Source of the DNA: Cryptomeria japonica
Taxonomy: Eukaryota > Streptophyta > Pinopsida > Cupressales > Cupressaceae
NCBI RefSeq assembly: GCF_030272615.1
Contig: NC_081406.1
Coordinates: 481,647,900 to 481,711,899 of the forward strand
Reading direction: 5' to 3'
Length of the DNA stretch: 64,000 nt
Shown: positions 22,849 through 34,971 of the stretch, piece by piece
Layout: each line of letters opens with the position of its first letter
Numbering within the stretch: position 1 is the first letter of the stretch
The notes under the pieces: model-generated
What the model was told of the DNA's origin: nothing
Databases searched by the model: none
The model's input: only the letters and a program-made list of their open reading frames with translations
Program-made: the position numbers and the translations under genes

Positions 22849-23609
22849 GTACTCAATGCCTAATGCAGATCCGCTTAAGTTCCTTCCTTCTACACACACA
22901 TTATGCAGGAATCAATCCTCTTATCTCATCTGGTCTGGCAAGAATCACATATCTCTGCACTTAGATACACACACACACCATTTGCCAACAGCCTAAACAT
23001 GAAACACAACATCGACCCTATAGAAAACAGATAGGTCGGTAGCATAAACCCTAAAACCTGAACATTTAGGTTTACCAATACTGTCGGTTCAATCCTGACC
23101 GTTAATCACATTTCATTGAATACAACGGTCTTGAACAGATCTCAAAACATTCTCCATTTTTTGTTCTTCACCGCTTCATGAATGCGATAACCCATCACGC
23201 GTTCTCCACTGTTCACAAAGACTTCGCACATTCCTGAGGTAGATAGGATCGATCTCCTTCATGCAAGATCCTTCACGCGCTCAAGCTGATGTGGCAACAT
23301 GATCTGATCTTCATTACAATGCTGACTCATCACACAAGCTTGGAACACTTCAACCAGAAACCCTAAAGTTGAGACTACTTACCGGTAGTCATGCAAAACC
23401 TTCATATACCGGTTCTCATACCAACGTACCAGTTTACCTCAAACAAACATACCGCTTCACCTTTTCACATATACCGGTTCTCTTTGCCTATTGCAAACTT
23501 CAATATACCGGTTCACTCTTTTCAATATACCGGTTCACTCTTCAACATATTGACATCAATGACAACATACAATATCATTATGTCATCATATTCTACACAA
23601 ATGCCAACA
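22849..23609 (-). repeat. Copia A LTR 3, second part
   Basis: The LTR resumes at GTACTCAATGCC and ends ...ATGCCAACA at 23609, matching the ends of LTRs 1 and 2. The combined length with 11550-12267 (about 1.47 kb after removing one TSD copy) agrees with the 1.5-kb LTR 2. Confidence 0.92.
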
Positions 23610-24025
23610 AGGTGCGATAAGGTTCATATGTAGAATAATGGAATGGTTTGATCCAAATCTGGCAAGACAAGAATTCAGGTTAGAGCTATGTTTGGTCATC
23701 ATTATCGAGGACATCATTATCAGGGAAGGGCCGAATCATAGCGCAAAGGAAATTATGGACAATCTTTAAGTATTCTTTCAAATTGATTTACTTGGATTTG
23801 AATTATCCAAGGATTCATGTATCTTGTTCTTTATTATTAGCTTTTTGTAGCATTAATTTTCTGATCCATTAATGGATCTGGGCTGGATTGGAGGTTTTCT
23901 TCCCTCCATTCTTTCCTACCGGTGCCCACACTGAATGGAGTTGTAATTATCTTTTTTAATTAATAAAATCTCTCTAGCTTTGGCCTTTTATCGATAAAAA
24001 TAAAAATAAAAATAAAAATATTTTT
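23610..24025 (+). other. Probable LINE 3' end with A-rich tail
   Basis: The stretch ends with TTAATTAATAAAATCTC, then a (AAAAAT)n tail at about 23994-24020. An AATAAA-type signal followed by A-rich repeats is typical of a plant LINE 3' end. No coding motif is readable, so the call rests on the tail alone. Confidence 0.4.
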
Positions 24026-24428
24026 ATACTAATTATTTTTTAGTTATAATATTTGTTAAGAAGATTAAAAAAGAATTTACCACAATGATACAAATAATAA
24101 TGACAATGTGTGAAGGGAACTCAAGTTGTTTGAATGTCGGCAAAACCTGCGATTTGGGTGCACTTAGGAGCAGGAAGGTGTAGCTATGTTATTTTAAGGA
24201 TTGAGGTTCCACTATGAAGTAGGGGATGTGCATTTTAGGCATAGGAAAAGGTAAAAAACTAGTAGAGCAAAGAAAGGTAGAGTTCGTGGGGTAGATGAAG
24301 CCGAGAGGATGTGGTATATGTTGATATCTAGTTCAACTTTGGACTAACATGATTCACCTATTTCTCTTCCTCCACCACTTGCTTTTGATGTGTTGGGGTC
24401 TACTTAAGGTGTAGTTCCTACAAAGGGG

Positions 24429-25185
24429 TTGGAGACACCTTGTTTGAACCCAAAAACTATAATAACTTGCATAAACAAAGCAAATGTATTTTGTGAGTGT
24501 AGTGAATTTTGTATAGAGAAGATTCAGAGGGTAAACCCTAGCACTATTTCTCCCAAGCAATCAATGGATTTTCCTTCCTCTCCCATTATGGAACCTGTTC
24601 TTCAAAATGAAGGCTCTCACTTCTCTATCGAGGACAAAGGTATTTTTTTCTAACGAACCGTCTAATTTTCACATTTCAAATGATTACATTAATAGAATTG
24701 CAACGAATATTGGTGATCGTTCTCTAATATTGAGATTTATGAGATTGCGTCCATCTTTTGATTTAGTCCTTGATTGGGAAAAATCAACTTGGAATAATTT
24801 GGCCACTCTTGTGGTGGAACACTTAGATTTTGAGTTTTTTTAATTCATTTTCAACTCAACTACATATTATAGTTTTGTGGTTCAAAATGGTCCATGGTTT
24901 TTTGACATTCAAGTAGGCCTCTTTCTCATGCCATGGACCCCTTTCTTTGACCCAAATAATGCCAATATTATGAATGCTCAAATTTGGACTAGGCTTTGTA
25001 ATCTACCCCAAGTAATGTGGAATGTTGGTCTCATTAGTAAATTGATCAATCAAGTGGGTTCCTTTGTTAATTTGGATTTAAAAGCAGCGGTTTCTATGTT
25101 CAGGTTCATAAGGGTTCATGCAATGGTAGACATTTCTAAACTTCTTTTTCATTACGTTCGAATTATTTCTTCTATTGGTTCTTAG
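24429..25185 (+). pseudogene. LINE ORF1 fragment (DUF4283-like)
   Basis: Three neighbouring frames carry a readable ORF1-type RNA-binding protein: LRFMRLRPSFDLVLDWEKST, then FVVQNGPWFFDIQVGLFLMP, and QIWTRLCNLPQVMWNVGLI. These are hallmarks of the DUF4283 region of plant LINE ORF1. ORF1 would coat LINE RNA. Stops and at least one frameshift near 24645 and 24842 break it. No matching ORF2 follows on the plus strand, so this is a truncated or rearranged copy. The sequence from 24026 to 24428 shows nothing recognisable. Confidence 0.65.
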
Positions 25186-25400
25186 ACTTAGATTTTAAAC
25201 TATTAGGGGTTAGATTTTAGATGCTTTCATTTCAATAACTTTGAATATAGAATCGAGGCATGTGCATTCTCTAGCATTCTTCTAGAACTTGGCATGTTTG
25301 TCTTAAAAAGTGGATAAAGAAGTCTATAACACTAGACATTGATTTTATTTGGAGAAATCATGGTAGATTCATCAAGCCACAACCCTTATTAGGGCTTAAT

Positions 25401-25872
<472 letters not shown>

Positions 25873-26139
25873 AAATTTGTGTTAAATTTTGTATACATAA
25901 AAGTAACCCATACTTGTGAACTCAATCCTTCATAGACTACACAAAGTATTCCAATTCTAAGACAATTTATATTTCAATCTCATATCAAAATTATTTTTCT
26001 TCAAATATAGAGTCGAGTACCTTTCTTTTTCACATTTATTTTCTATGATAAATGTTTAATTTTTTTAAATTCCTAATATATATGCATAAAATTATAAATA
26101 GATCTAAATTCATTTCTATGCTTAAAATTATAATTAAAT

Positions 26140-26157
26140 CTAAATTGATTTATGTTT
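26140..26157. repeat. LINE target-site duplication, 3' side
   Basis: The 18 bases CTAAATTGATTTATGTTT are repeated exactly at 31148-31165 and flank the LINE insertion. Confidence 0.85.
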
Positions 26158-26371
26158 TGATTAAGTAAAAGTAGGTATTTGAAAGGTACCCGAACCTTGT
26201 ACAAGCCAAGAGAACATAATTGCTAGATAAAGTGCCTGATCACTTCAAAAAGACAAAATGATCCTACCGAGAGGAATCAGCTAACATAACATAACATAAA
26301 AACCCAGAGCAGACAGCAAAAGGAAAACACAGAGATAGCAAAAAGATAGAACCTAGGACACCAACAGAGAC

Positions 26372-28106
26372 CTAAATACTATTCATAATTTCTTCAGCAT
26401 GAACAACCATTTGTTTCATGTTGCTTGGTGAAGTCTTCAGTTCCTCCAGCTCACGACCTTTGATGTCACCCTTGATCTTTGTGTTAGCTTTGGTCCTCCT
26501 TTCATGACCCTTCTTGTCCGGTTTCTCTTTATCACCATCCTTCTCAGCATTGTTTTCAAACTTGTTTATGAGGATGTTCATGTTGTCCACAAACGATTTG
26601 AGGATTTGGAAATTTTGGTTTGCGATCTTCTTAACGTTGAGTTCCAACCTGTCAATTCTGCTGCCAAAGTCATTCATTTTATTTTCCATTTCCTTTCTAT
26701 CTCCCATCTTGTTGACCTTTTTTTCCATTGCTATGATTTTTCCAACCATACATTCAATAGCTTCCTCATTATGCAGAATGACAACCAATTCTTTAACATG
26801 TTCAGCTAGGGGCTTGTCACCAACCCTAACTCTTGCAATAGCCTGCGTATCAATTTCCAAACTATTGATATCCTTCACCATGGTAGAAATGGTCTCATAG
26901 AAGGCTTTAATAGTATCATTGTCATCTCTGCCACTATTATCCCCTTTATCCTCCTTTTATAGACCTATGGTATTCACAACCTCGATATTGCCCATCACCG
27001 GGTTACCCTCCCCTTCTTTATCCTGACCCTCAACCTTCTTGTTTTCCTTAGCCTCCTCCTCAGAGTCAACTAGAATGTGGTTGATATCTGGGTTGTTACC
27101 CCTTTTAGTGATCTTCCTCTAAATCTGCTTTCCAACAGCTTTCCCTTTCTTTTTTTTAACAAATTTTTTCTCAAAAGATTCAGTTTCAGATTCTGACATT
27201 TCTGAATTCACAATAATCCTTCTCTTCTTGGCCCTATTCCTCCCTTTTTTGCTAGTATCTTCTGATTCTCCCTTAGTCTCCGATTAGAAGTTAAATCCAC
27301 TAGCTTCACTCTCCATTTTCTCATCTCTTGCTTTTTTTCCCTTAATAGGCTTTTCAATACACTTCCCCTTAAGCATTTTATAAAATAGGACCATAAGCCC
27401 TTGGTGGAGGGCATGGTCGCCTTTGGGTCCTTCTGAACCTCCTTTATAGTATGATCCATTGAGCATGCTAGGTGATAAGGTAGGCTCACCTTTTCCCCAT
27501 GACGGAAATGGTTGATTAGGACAAAGTGATGCCCGTAGGCTCTGGTAAACCTACTGTCTAAGGTAATGTAAGCTATAGAGGCAAATAAAACAAACGTCCA
27601 TGGCCTGCCAATTCTCTTCGGAGCATGATAGGAGTTGTCAATTTTGATCATCTTTCTCCTCTCTTCATCTGTAACAGGAAACTTATCTACTGCTTTATCT
27701 GAAATGCCACGATCCCTATAAAATTTCATTCCCTTAGTAGTCATCCTAGTAGCTTCGGCAATGACCTCTTCATCAACATTCATCATCTAGGAACCGATAA
27801 GAATTTTACCATTTTTCCAGTTATTGATAAAATAACTAGTGATTGTGGGGTCTTTCCCACTTAACCACTCCATGAAAACATTCAGCCCCCCCTGTTGAAG
27901 GATATCCTAGACTTCTATAGTCTTTCTCTAATCAGAGCAGGAAGTGGGTTTGAATCTTTTCTTGTTACCTCCCATATTTCCAGCACCTTCCTTGCAATTC
28001 CTTCTCTCAGCTTGATAACCTCTCCTCTGGTTTCTATGGGTACTTTGTAAGAATGCCCAGAATCTATGCCAGATGATAATGATAAGACAACTATATAAAT
28101 GCTCAT
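26372..28106 (-). pseudogene. Extra ORF downstream of LINE ORF2, function unknown
   Basis: Readable pieces run 28106-27915, about 27880-27787, 27786-27208 and 26881-26372, joined by a few stops and frameshifts. The N-terminal part (MEWLSGKDPTI, FINNWKNGKI, VDEEVIAEATRM, MKFYRDRGISDKAVDKF, then RAYGHHFVLINHFRHGEKVS) looks like a compact helical domain. The middle is Lys/Ser/Glu-rich with RRIIVNSEMSESETES. The C-terminal piece is a coiled coil (IIAMEKKVNKMGDRKEMENK). It is not gag, RT, endonuclease or RNase H. It resembles the accessory ORF2 of the element at 47-61 kb in layout. A relation to the 'putative plant transposon protein' type of domain is possible but is only recalled from memory. 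Confidence 0.55.
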
Positions 28107-28148
28107 TAACTTCGATAAAACCCTACATCGAAAAAGGCGGAAGAAGCA

Positions 28149-31147
28149 TTAGAAATAATGATTAAAAGTACCACCTTTGCTTATTTGGCTCCGATCTTGA
28201 TTAAGCAGAGATTTCATTTGACTTGAAATCTCCATTTCACCATAATTAGTAATGATGTCTCCCGATTGGCAAGCCAGGTTGGCTGCCCAATTAGCACAGG
28301 AGTTGGCCTCCCTATGCACGTGTAAAAACACACATATCAAATTCATCGCTGATTTTCCTAGTAGCTTTAATAGCATTACTAATAGACCAAGAAGGCAGGA
28401 ATTTCATGTTTAAACAATTGATTATGTTTAAAGAGTCTCCTTCACACCACACTTTAGTGCATTTAGCTTCCTTGGCAAGGATCATCCCATGGTAAGCCGC
28501 CATGGATTCGGCAACATGATTAGTCTAATTTCCTATGGGAATGCTTTTAATTATTTTGCATATTCCCCATTCATCCCTTAGGATCACTCCACATCCTGCG
28601 ACACCTGGGTTACCCTTTGAGGCCCCATCAAAATTGATTTTCATCCATCCCTTGGGTGGACTGATCCATGTCACACCCTCTCTAGGATTGATCTGAAAGC
28701 TCTCTTGACCCTTTAATCTCCACTTTTTGTAGATAAATTGATCATCCTTATCCAATACTGCCTATTATATTCATATTCTCCACTATACTTCTTTTTATTT
28801 TTTCAAACACAATTTTAGCCTTAGTAGTCTTTTCTCTGAAAACTCTATCATTTCTCTCTTTCCATATGCCCCAACACATGTGAGGTAAAGCAATTTTCCA
28901 TAATAAGGTTGTGGATTTATTTCTTGAAGGATGATTCCAAGAATTGAAAATCTCCTGAATCAACTTGGGGAAACCCCAACTGACTTTGAAATGGTCCAAA
29001 CAACTTCCCCATACATCAGTAGAAAAAGGGTAATGAAAGAGCATCTGATTTATAGTCTCCTCATTCTGCTTACAAAGAATACAAAAACTAGGCATACTAA
29101 TACCTCTTTTTTTGATATTCTCAGTAGTGAGAATTTTATCTTGAAGAGTTGTCTAGAAGAAAATGTTAATCTTAGGGGTGAGGCCTTTCACCCATGCTTT
29201 AGCCTAGCATGGGCTTTCCATGTTGTTGAACTGTTGATGATATAGAGAAGACATTGTAAAAGTACCACTAGTAGTGAGTTTCTAAATTAAATGATCTTCT
29301 TCTTCAATCCTCACCATAGAGTTCATTACTTTATTCAGACTACCCAAAGACTGGTCCACCTGAGATAAGTCCTTCCACTGTCCATCTGTCTAGTGATCCT
29401 CCACCTTGGTTCCAAATTTTTCCTTGCATTGATTCTAAAATCTATTCCACTTAGGGTTTTCATTCAAATGGATCTCCAGAAGCCAGGGGTCATCCCAGAA
29501 CTAGATAAGATTCCCTTTCCCTAATTTCCATTTTGCACCTTTGACAATTAAGTCTCTTGTTCTAGAGACATTTTTCCAAATATTGGATCCAATTGGGATA
29601 CTCTCCGCTTTGAGAAAGCTTTGGAGTGTCAGACATTGACTTTTATATTTGTTATCCCATATCATTTTCCACTCTCCTTGGTTTCTATAACCTCTCCAAA
29701 TCTGCTTGGCCATAAGGAACTCATTTATGTCTCTTATTCTTCTTAGGCCCAAACCTCCTTTGTTTATAGGCTTTTAGACCTTCTCCCAAGCAATCAAGTT
29801 CATTCTCTTCTTCTCGTCAACCCCTGTCCATAAAAAAGTTCTCTGAATATTTTCTATGGCCTCCGCATACTTAGCAGGGATTTTGAACAAACTGATGGCG
29901 TAGAGATGAATACTTTGTAGAGTGGATTTCAGCAATTGAACCTTACCTGCTTGACTGAGAAGAGCGCCCTTCCATCCAGACAACTTCTTGTGGAATTTAT
30001 CCACCAGGGTTCCCCAGAAAGTATCCAGAGGATCATGGCAAAAGGGAAGTCCCAAATAAGAAGCAGACAAACTACCAATTTGACACCCCAAAATATTACT
30101 AATTTTAATCCTCCTTCTCTCCGGGGTATTGATAAAATAAACAAAGCTTTTGGACTAGTTAATAAGTTGACCAGTGGCATCTCCATAGTTATCCAAAGCC
30201 TTTTTTAATCTTCTAGAATCCTTTACTGTAGTTTTCCCCATTATTATAATCATCAACAAACTGCTGATGGGAACAAGTTTGATCCACCGAGGAAGGATTC
30301 AAACCACAAAACTCCCTTTTCTCAACCATCTTATCAATACATCTCCCCAGACACTCTACTATAATGATAAAGAGAACTGGGGATAGAGGGTCTCCCTGCC
30401 TGAGACCTCTAGAAGCTTTAAAGAAAGGAGAGGGAGATCCATTCATTAAAACAAAGAAAGAAGCCGAAGAGACAAGTTTCCTTATAAGACTAATACTTCT
30501 GGAGTTGAAGCCAAAAGCTGAGAGAACATCCATCATAAAATCCCAGTCCACTCTATTATAGGCTTTAGAGAGGTTCAACTTAAAAAAAAAAAACTTCTTT
30601 TCTGGAGAAAGTGAGAGAATGAGTGTTTTCATGTACAGAGATGATTGAATCTAAAATTTGTCTACCCGGGACAAAACCACTTTGCTGGGGCGAGATGATG
30701 GAAGGGAGCAGCTTAAGAATTCTAGAGGTAAGAATCTTAGAGATTATCTTATAAAGAGAGTTGCATAGACTAATAGGTCTAAAGATATCCATAGAGTCAA
30801 CCCCCATCTTTTTGGGGATTAGAACAATGAAAGTGCCATTAACTTCTTTCAAAAATTTTCTAGCACCAAAAAATTCTTTCACAGCTCTGGTAACATCATC
30901 TCCAATAATATGCCAGTACATTTGAAAGAAGAACATGGGAAAGCCGTCCGAACAACCTGGGGCCTTGTTTCCCTCAAAGGAGTTGACAGCTATTAGAATT
31001 TCATCATGGGAAGGGATAGCAGTCAAGTGAGCATTCTGATCATCCCCTAAAATGGTAGGTATACTGTCCAGAAGGTCCCTTTGGGCCTGTGTATCCAGAT
31101 TCTGATCCTTAGCAAGTAAGTTGGAGAAAAAGTCCATAGCAGCCTTA
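28149..31147 (-). pseudogene. LINE ORF2: RT, zinc-finger-like region and RNase H (broken)
   Basis: ORF2 would nick the target and reverse transcribe LINE RNA. The endonuclease is absent by 5' truncation. RT pieces are APGCSDGFPMFFFQMYW, FRPISLCNSLYKIISKIL, QSGFVPGRQI, LNLSKAYNRVDW, SRGLRQGDPLSPVLFI and the active-site stretch QQFVDD. Next come LPFCHDPLDTFW and KLSGWKGALLSQAGKVQLL, the zf-RVT region (CILCKQNEETINQMLFHYP, WGIWKERNDRVF), and an RNase H with KINFDGASKGNPG and VWCEGDSLNII. Many stops and frameshifts occur, for example near 30590, 29770 and 28520. Confidence 0.88.
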
Positions 31148-31165
31148 CTAAATTGATTTATGTTT
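31148..31165. repeat. LINE target-site duplication, 5' side
   Basis: Exact 18-base match to 26140-26157. It marks the true 5' end of the LINE copy at 31147. The ATG at 31173 in the same frame is therefore flanking sequence and not the LINE start. Confidence 0.85.
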
Positions 31166-33251
31166 GTGTACATACGTCTTATTAGATTTTTTTATCATTA
31201 AATAGTTGGATAGGCCAACACCTATATATTAATTATAGAAAGGATTACATATCAGGGAGGTGTCTAGATACAGGTTATCCTCCCAGGCCAATGAGGAAAA
31301 AACTAGTCATAGATCATTTATAGTTATATTCCATCTTTACAATCTCCAAACTAAAAGACCAACCAAAAGGGATTTTAATCTACATTCCGCCCTTAGTCCA
31401 AGATTAGCAAAACTGGAAACAAAGAGGCTCTATCCTTCTATACTAAGAAACTATCTGTTTATACCACTTGTAAATTGAAAAAAGTGGAAACCCACAAACT
31501 ATTCATAGTAAAAACCCATTATTTCTACCATATTGTTCATTGAAGCATATAATAGAAAAATTTACAGCAACACAAGAACTAGAAAACCTATTTCAGTCAC
31601 CCTCATATGAGCTTTGATCATTCTCATGCATCCTTCGCGCTCCAAGTGACTTTGCAACCACTAGGAAACATCTACTTTTATTCAATATATTCAATTACTA
31701 ATTGTCTTAATCACCGCTTATAAATTCACATTTAAATGTTGCTTTAAGATTCGAAATTTGAATCTCTATCTTAAAACCCATGACCTTAATAACTCAACAC
31801 AAACTTTTTACCTTAAAATTAGATAAACTTAAATATTTGATTAACTTTTTATTTCAAAGGTAGAATAACCATTAACATGGATTAAAATAAATCTCAGAGA
31901 GACAAAGAAAATTAATTATAAAATATAATAATTTACAATTATTAATCTTTTCAATGGTACCCAACTATATGTTAAATCTAAAACTCTATCATTCCAAAAA
32001 TAGGTATCAAATATTCCATATTATAGCATAAGATGAAATGTTATATAAATTAAAAGTAATGTGATTAAATGGATTGATATTTTTATAGTATATGTGGATG
32101 AGTTGTATTTTTTTAACCAAAAAAATGGGTTCTAATTTATACATTAATATTTCAGATCATATTGTATAATCTATGATTGGGAGAAGGAGATGTCAACATC
32201 TCATCTTTTTGATGATGGATCATAAAAACTCATTTTCTATATGATAAATTAGGTACGATTGAAAACATTTTCTCTTTCTAATGATACATCATAAAGAATG
32301 ATACAAATCTTTCAATTGAAAACTATTAAAAATTATAATAAAAATCAAATTCAAATTTGTTAAAATGTATATTACAAAAAATTATTATGGTCAATAAAAT
32401 TTTAATGTCAAACCCCTATTAATCTCATAATGAATTTATTTAAAACCCTTACTAATTAACCTAAAAAATAAAACATATCATATAGGTATACTTTAATGAA
32501 TGGTACATTCTACATTAATGAATATTGTATTTTATTCCATAGCAAGACATGAGATGTAGATAAGATTTATTTTTTTACATAATAACATAGATAATTGTTT
32601 ATGGCATAGATTTCGCTTGCAAGTCAAAGAAGCTCATGAAAATCATTTCATTGATGTAAAGGTCATAAAAATGTGTACTTTCAAGAAATTTTAATATAGA
32701 GATTAGCGGTTGCTAAATTGGATTGAACATTTTGATTCCCTTTATTTATAATGGGAATAATTTTTAATGTCCATTTAAAAATAGCTTCACTCAAATTTCC
32801 ACCTTTACAATTCAACAATGTGTTTCCAAACATGCAAAATGTACTATGCTACCATTTGGAAAATGACAAGTATATTTATAAAAGCAAAAGTGGTTAAAAA
32901 AAATTCCTCTCTAATACGAGTGATATGACTGACATGACTTGTAAAATAATGATAAAGAGTAAGGAGACGACAACTGAGTTGTAGTTGGCATTATTTACCA
33001 GCTAGTGAAATTGTAAAAAAAGTGAAGTTTTCAGACAATAGTTTTAGTGTGTTTGCAATTCCAATGAAAACTACAACAACTCTTGAGAGAAACAATGGGA
33101 CAACATTAAAGGAAGCTCATTGAAACCAACACATGTATATAATCACTGAAAAATAGACAGGTTAGATTACTTCAATCATCTTGCATGCTTAAGGAGTAAA
33201 CTCAACCATTGATTGAGAAAAATAGGCTGTCCATCTTAGATGCGGTCCAAG
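31166..33251. other. AT-rich region, no gene seen
   Basis: I see no coding sequence with recognisable motifs, no tRNA and no clear repeat boundaries. The composition is strongly AT-rich with many short poly-A and poly-T runs. Confidence 0.5.
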
Positions 33252-33543
33252 ATTTAGAGCATCTACCTTCAACACAACCTATGTAGGTTTTAGCTCCTCT
33301 TATGGTTCCTGAACATGACCACATACATGGCATTTCATTTAAGGCAAATGGGGATGGTTTTAAGCTAGAGGGTACCTTTCCTTTCATAGAGGATCTGGAT
33401 GATATGCGTCTTCATTTTTTATAACATTGTTTTGGCATCTCAAATATATGGGATTTCTCAAACTATGAGTAGCACATCCAAACCTAATTGTGGAGCTTTG
33501 GAAAAGAAAAAAAGGAGGAAATTGGAGGCAGAATAACTTCTCA
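33252..33543 (+). repeat. LINE ORF1 3' segment, second dispersed copy
   Basis: This is parallel to 25401-25702 over its whole length, with shared landmarks ACATGACCACATACATGG, GAGGGTACC and CAAACTATGAGTAGCA, and the end GGAGGAAATTGGAGGCAGAATAA. There is no (AG)n tract here. A solo LTR starts 51 bp downstream. Confidence 0.6.
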
Positions 33544-33593
33544 TAGAGGGCAAGGAAATAGTTAAGGAGGGTTCTTGGTGGATGAGATGCTCT

Positions 33594-34467
33594 TGTTGGA
33601 ATCCAAGAACACTGAGAGGGGGGGGGGTGAATCAGTGTTCTACCAGAATGATCAATTTTAACCTTATTAAAATATGCATTCACCAACCGGTATACCGGTA
33701 CATATATAATTGAAAGAAGTAAAGCAACCAATAAGCCAATCACACAAATGAATACCATAACACACATAATTATACGTGGAAAACCTCAAAGAGGAAAAAC
33801 CATGGTGGGATTTGTGACCCACAATATCAATCCACTGGCCATATGAAGAGATATTACAAAATATTGGGGCCTGCACTTGCAGGAAGGCTTATAGCTTAGA
33901 GAACACCGCTCAATCACAAAAGGAGACTCATTGACTACATACAAATACAGACTACAATCTAAAGAAATCATTGAACTGTAATGATAGCATCTTCTATGCC
34001 TGAATATAGTTCCGGTTAAGATCTGTCTGTTTTGGTCTGAAACCCTAAACCCTTACCAGAATACCCCTTGCATAAACTTCGCATTACAAAACATTATCAC
34101 ATTCTCCTATTCCTCTATATTACAAAATGATCTAACCAACTAGCCTATATACCCTTTAACAATCCATCATGCCTTATGTCGGCTTACAAAGATAATTACA
34201 ATATGAATATACATGTCGACTCAATAACATAAACACATGAATATGAAGAACAATTGTCGATGTTGGATCTCCCAAATGATGTTGGCCTCCAATACCGATA
34301 ACCTGAATGTGAATCATGTTAGCCTGCATTGCCAGTAACCAAAGAAATCCATCCAACCTGCTGGTGCCAGTACACAACTAAACCAAAATATGAAGCTAGA
34401 ACAAGTTGCCATGTTGCCATCAATGACAACATATTGAAACCAACCAAATGAGTGTCACTTTCCAACA
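33594..34467 (-). repeat. Solo LTR of a Copia-like element (874 bp)
   Basis: It starts TGTTGGAATC and ends TTTCCAACA, giving TG...CA on both strands, and is flanked by GCTCT (33589-33593) and ACTCT (34468-34472), a 5-bp TSD with one mismatch. No PBS, PPT or internal sequence adjoins it. It has the LTR modules of the other families: a 10-bp hairpin at 33606-33641, CCTC...GAGG at 33784-33794, and GTGGG...CCCAC. Orientation follows these modules. Confidence 0.8.
33606..33641 (-). promoter_or_regulatory. Conserved LTR hairpin (solo LTR copy)
   Basis: Perfect 10-bp arms AGAACACTGA and TCAGTGTTCT flank a GAG(G)nTGAA loop, 12 bp from the LTR end. The outer bases AGAAC/GTTCT differ from the other families but still pair. 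Confidence 0.7.
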
Positions 34468-34971
34468 ACTCTTTTATCCAAGAAAAAAAATGAGTCTACT
34501 TTTGTTTTTGTCTTGGTACCTGTAGTTGTTATCTTTTTAGTGCTATCTCCTCTTGGGGACTTTTGTCTTTCTCTTCCTTGCAATGTTTTTTATGCATTTC
34601 TTCCTCCTTGTTACTTGTCTCTAGCTTTCCTTTCTTTTTCTCCATAATTTCTACATGGTAGGCATTTTGTAATCTGATTTCTTTATGTTTTTATAAAAGG
34701 GATTAGGTCATGACCCCACAACTTACGAATCAATTTTTTAAAAATAATTTTCAATTTAATTTTGAATAGGATTTTTTGTCTCATTATTATTTTTGATCGA
34801 TAAGACTACCAAATTTTTGAGAGTTGTATGTAAAGATGATAATAATCATGAAGCACATCAACCCTCTAATAGGGGAGCATCATAATAAAAGGGCCAAAAT
34901 AGGTCAAAAAAAAAAGTTTACCATTGCCACCTATAGAACCAAGCCTACTCTAAAACACATACAAGCAAAAT
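34468..34971. other. No gene seen
   Basis: This is AT-rich sequence without motifs that I recognise. It lies between the solo LTR and a tandemly duplicated LINE remnant. Confidence 0.45.

Larger units (their letters stand above)
1..23609 (-). mobile_element. Tandem Ty1/Copia array (family A), LTR-internal-LTR-internal-LTR
   Basis: Three copies of one LTR flank two internal regions that encode the same Copia gag-pol in the same orientation. The middle LTR serves as the 5' LTR of internal region 1 (1117-5472) and the 3' LTR of internal region 2 (6977-11549). The first LTR is cut by the window edge. The third is split by a Gypsy insertion. The PBS-like sites next to the second and third LTRs resemble the iMet primer site. 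Domain order on the minus strand is gag, protease, integrase, RT, RNase H, which defines Ty1/Copia. Both copies are disabled by stops and frameshifts. The array TSD cannot be checked because its left end is outside the window. Confidence 0.9.
26158..31147 (-). mobile_element. 5'-truncated LINE with 18-bp TSD and extra downstream ORF
   Basis: A 5.0-kb unit on the minus strand is bounded by exact 18-bp direct repeats, the size expected for LINE insertions. It begins inside ORF2, upstream of the RT, so the endonuclease is missing, as is usual for 5' truncation. It contains RT, a zinc-finger-like region and an RNase H. It then carries an additional ORF (26372-28106) and a T/C-rich 3' region that ends CTTTTACTTAATC plus a very short A run. 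Because the TSDs enclose everything, the extra ORF was probably part of the inserted RNA. Confidence 0.8.

Noticed and set aside
26504-26900. Plus-strand ORFs of about 100-128 residues with membrane-like composition
   Set aside because: They are antisense shadows of the coiled-coil part of the LINE extra ORF.
31173-31173. ATG at 31173 as the start of the LINE RT protein
   Set aside because: It lies outside the LINE. The TSD at 31148-31165 shows the LINE copy starts at 31147.
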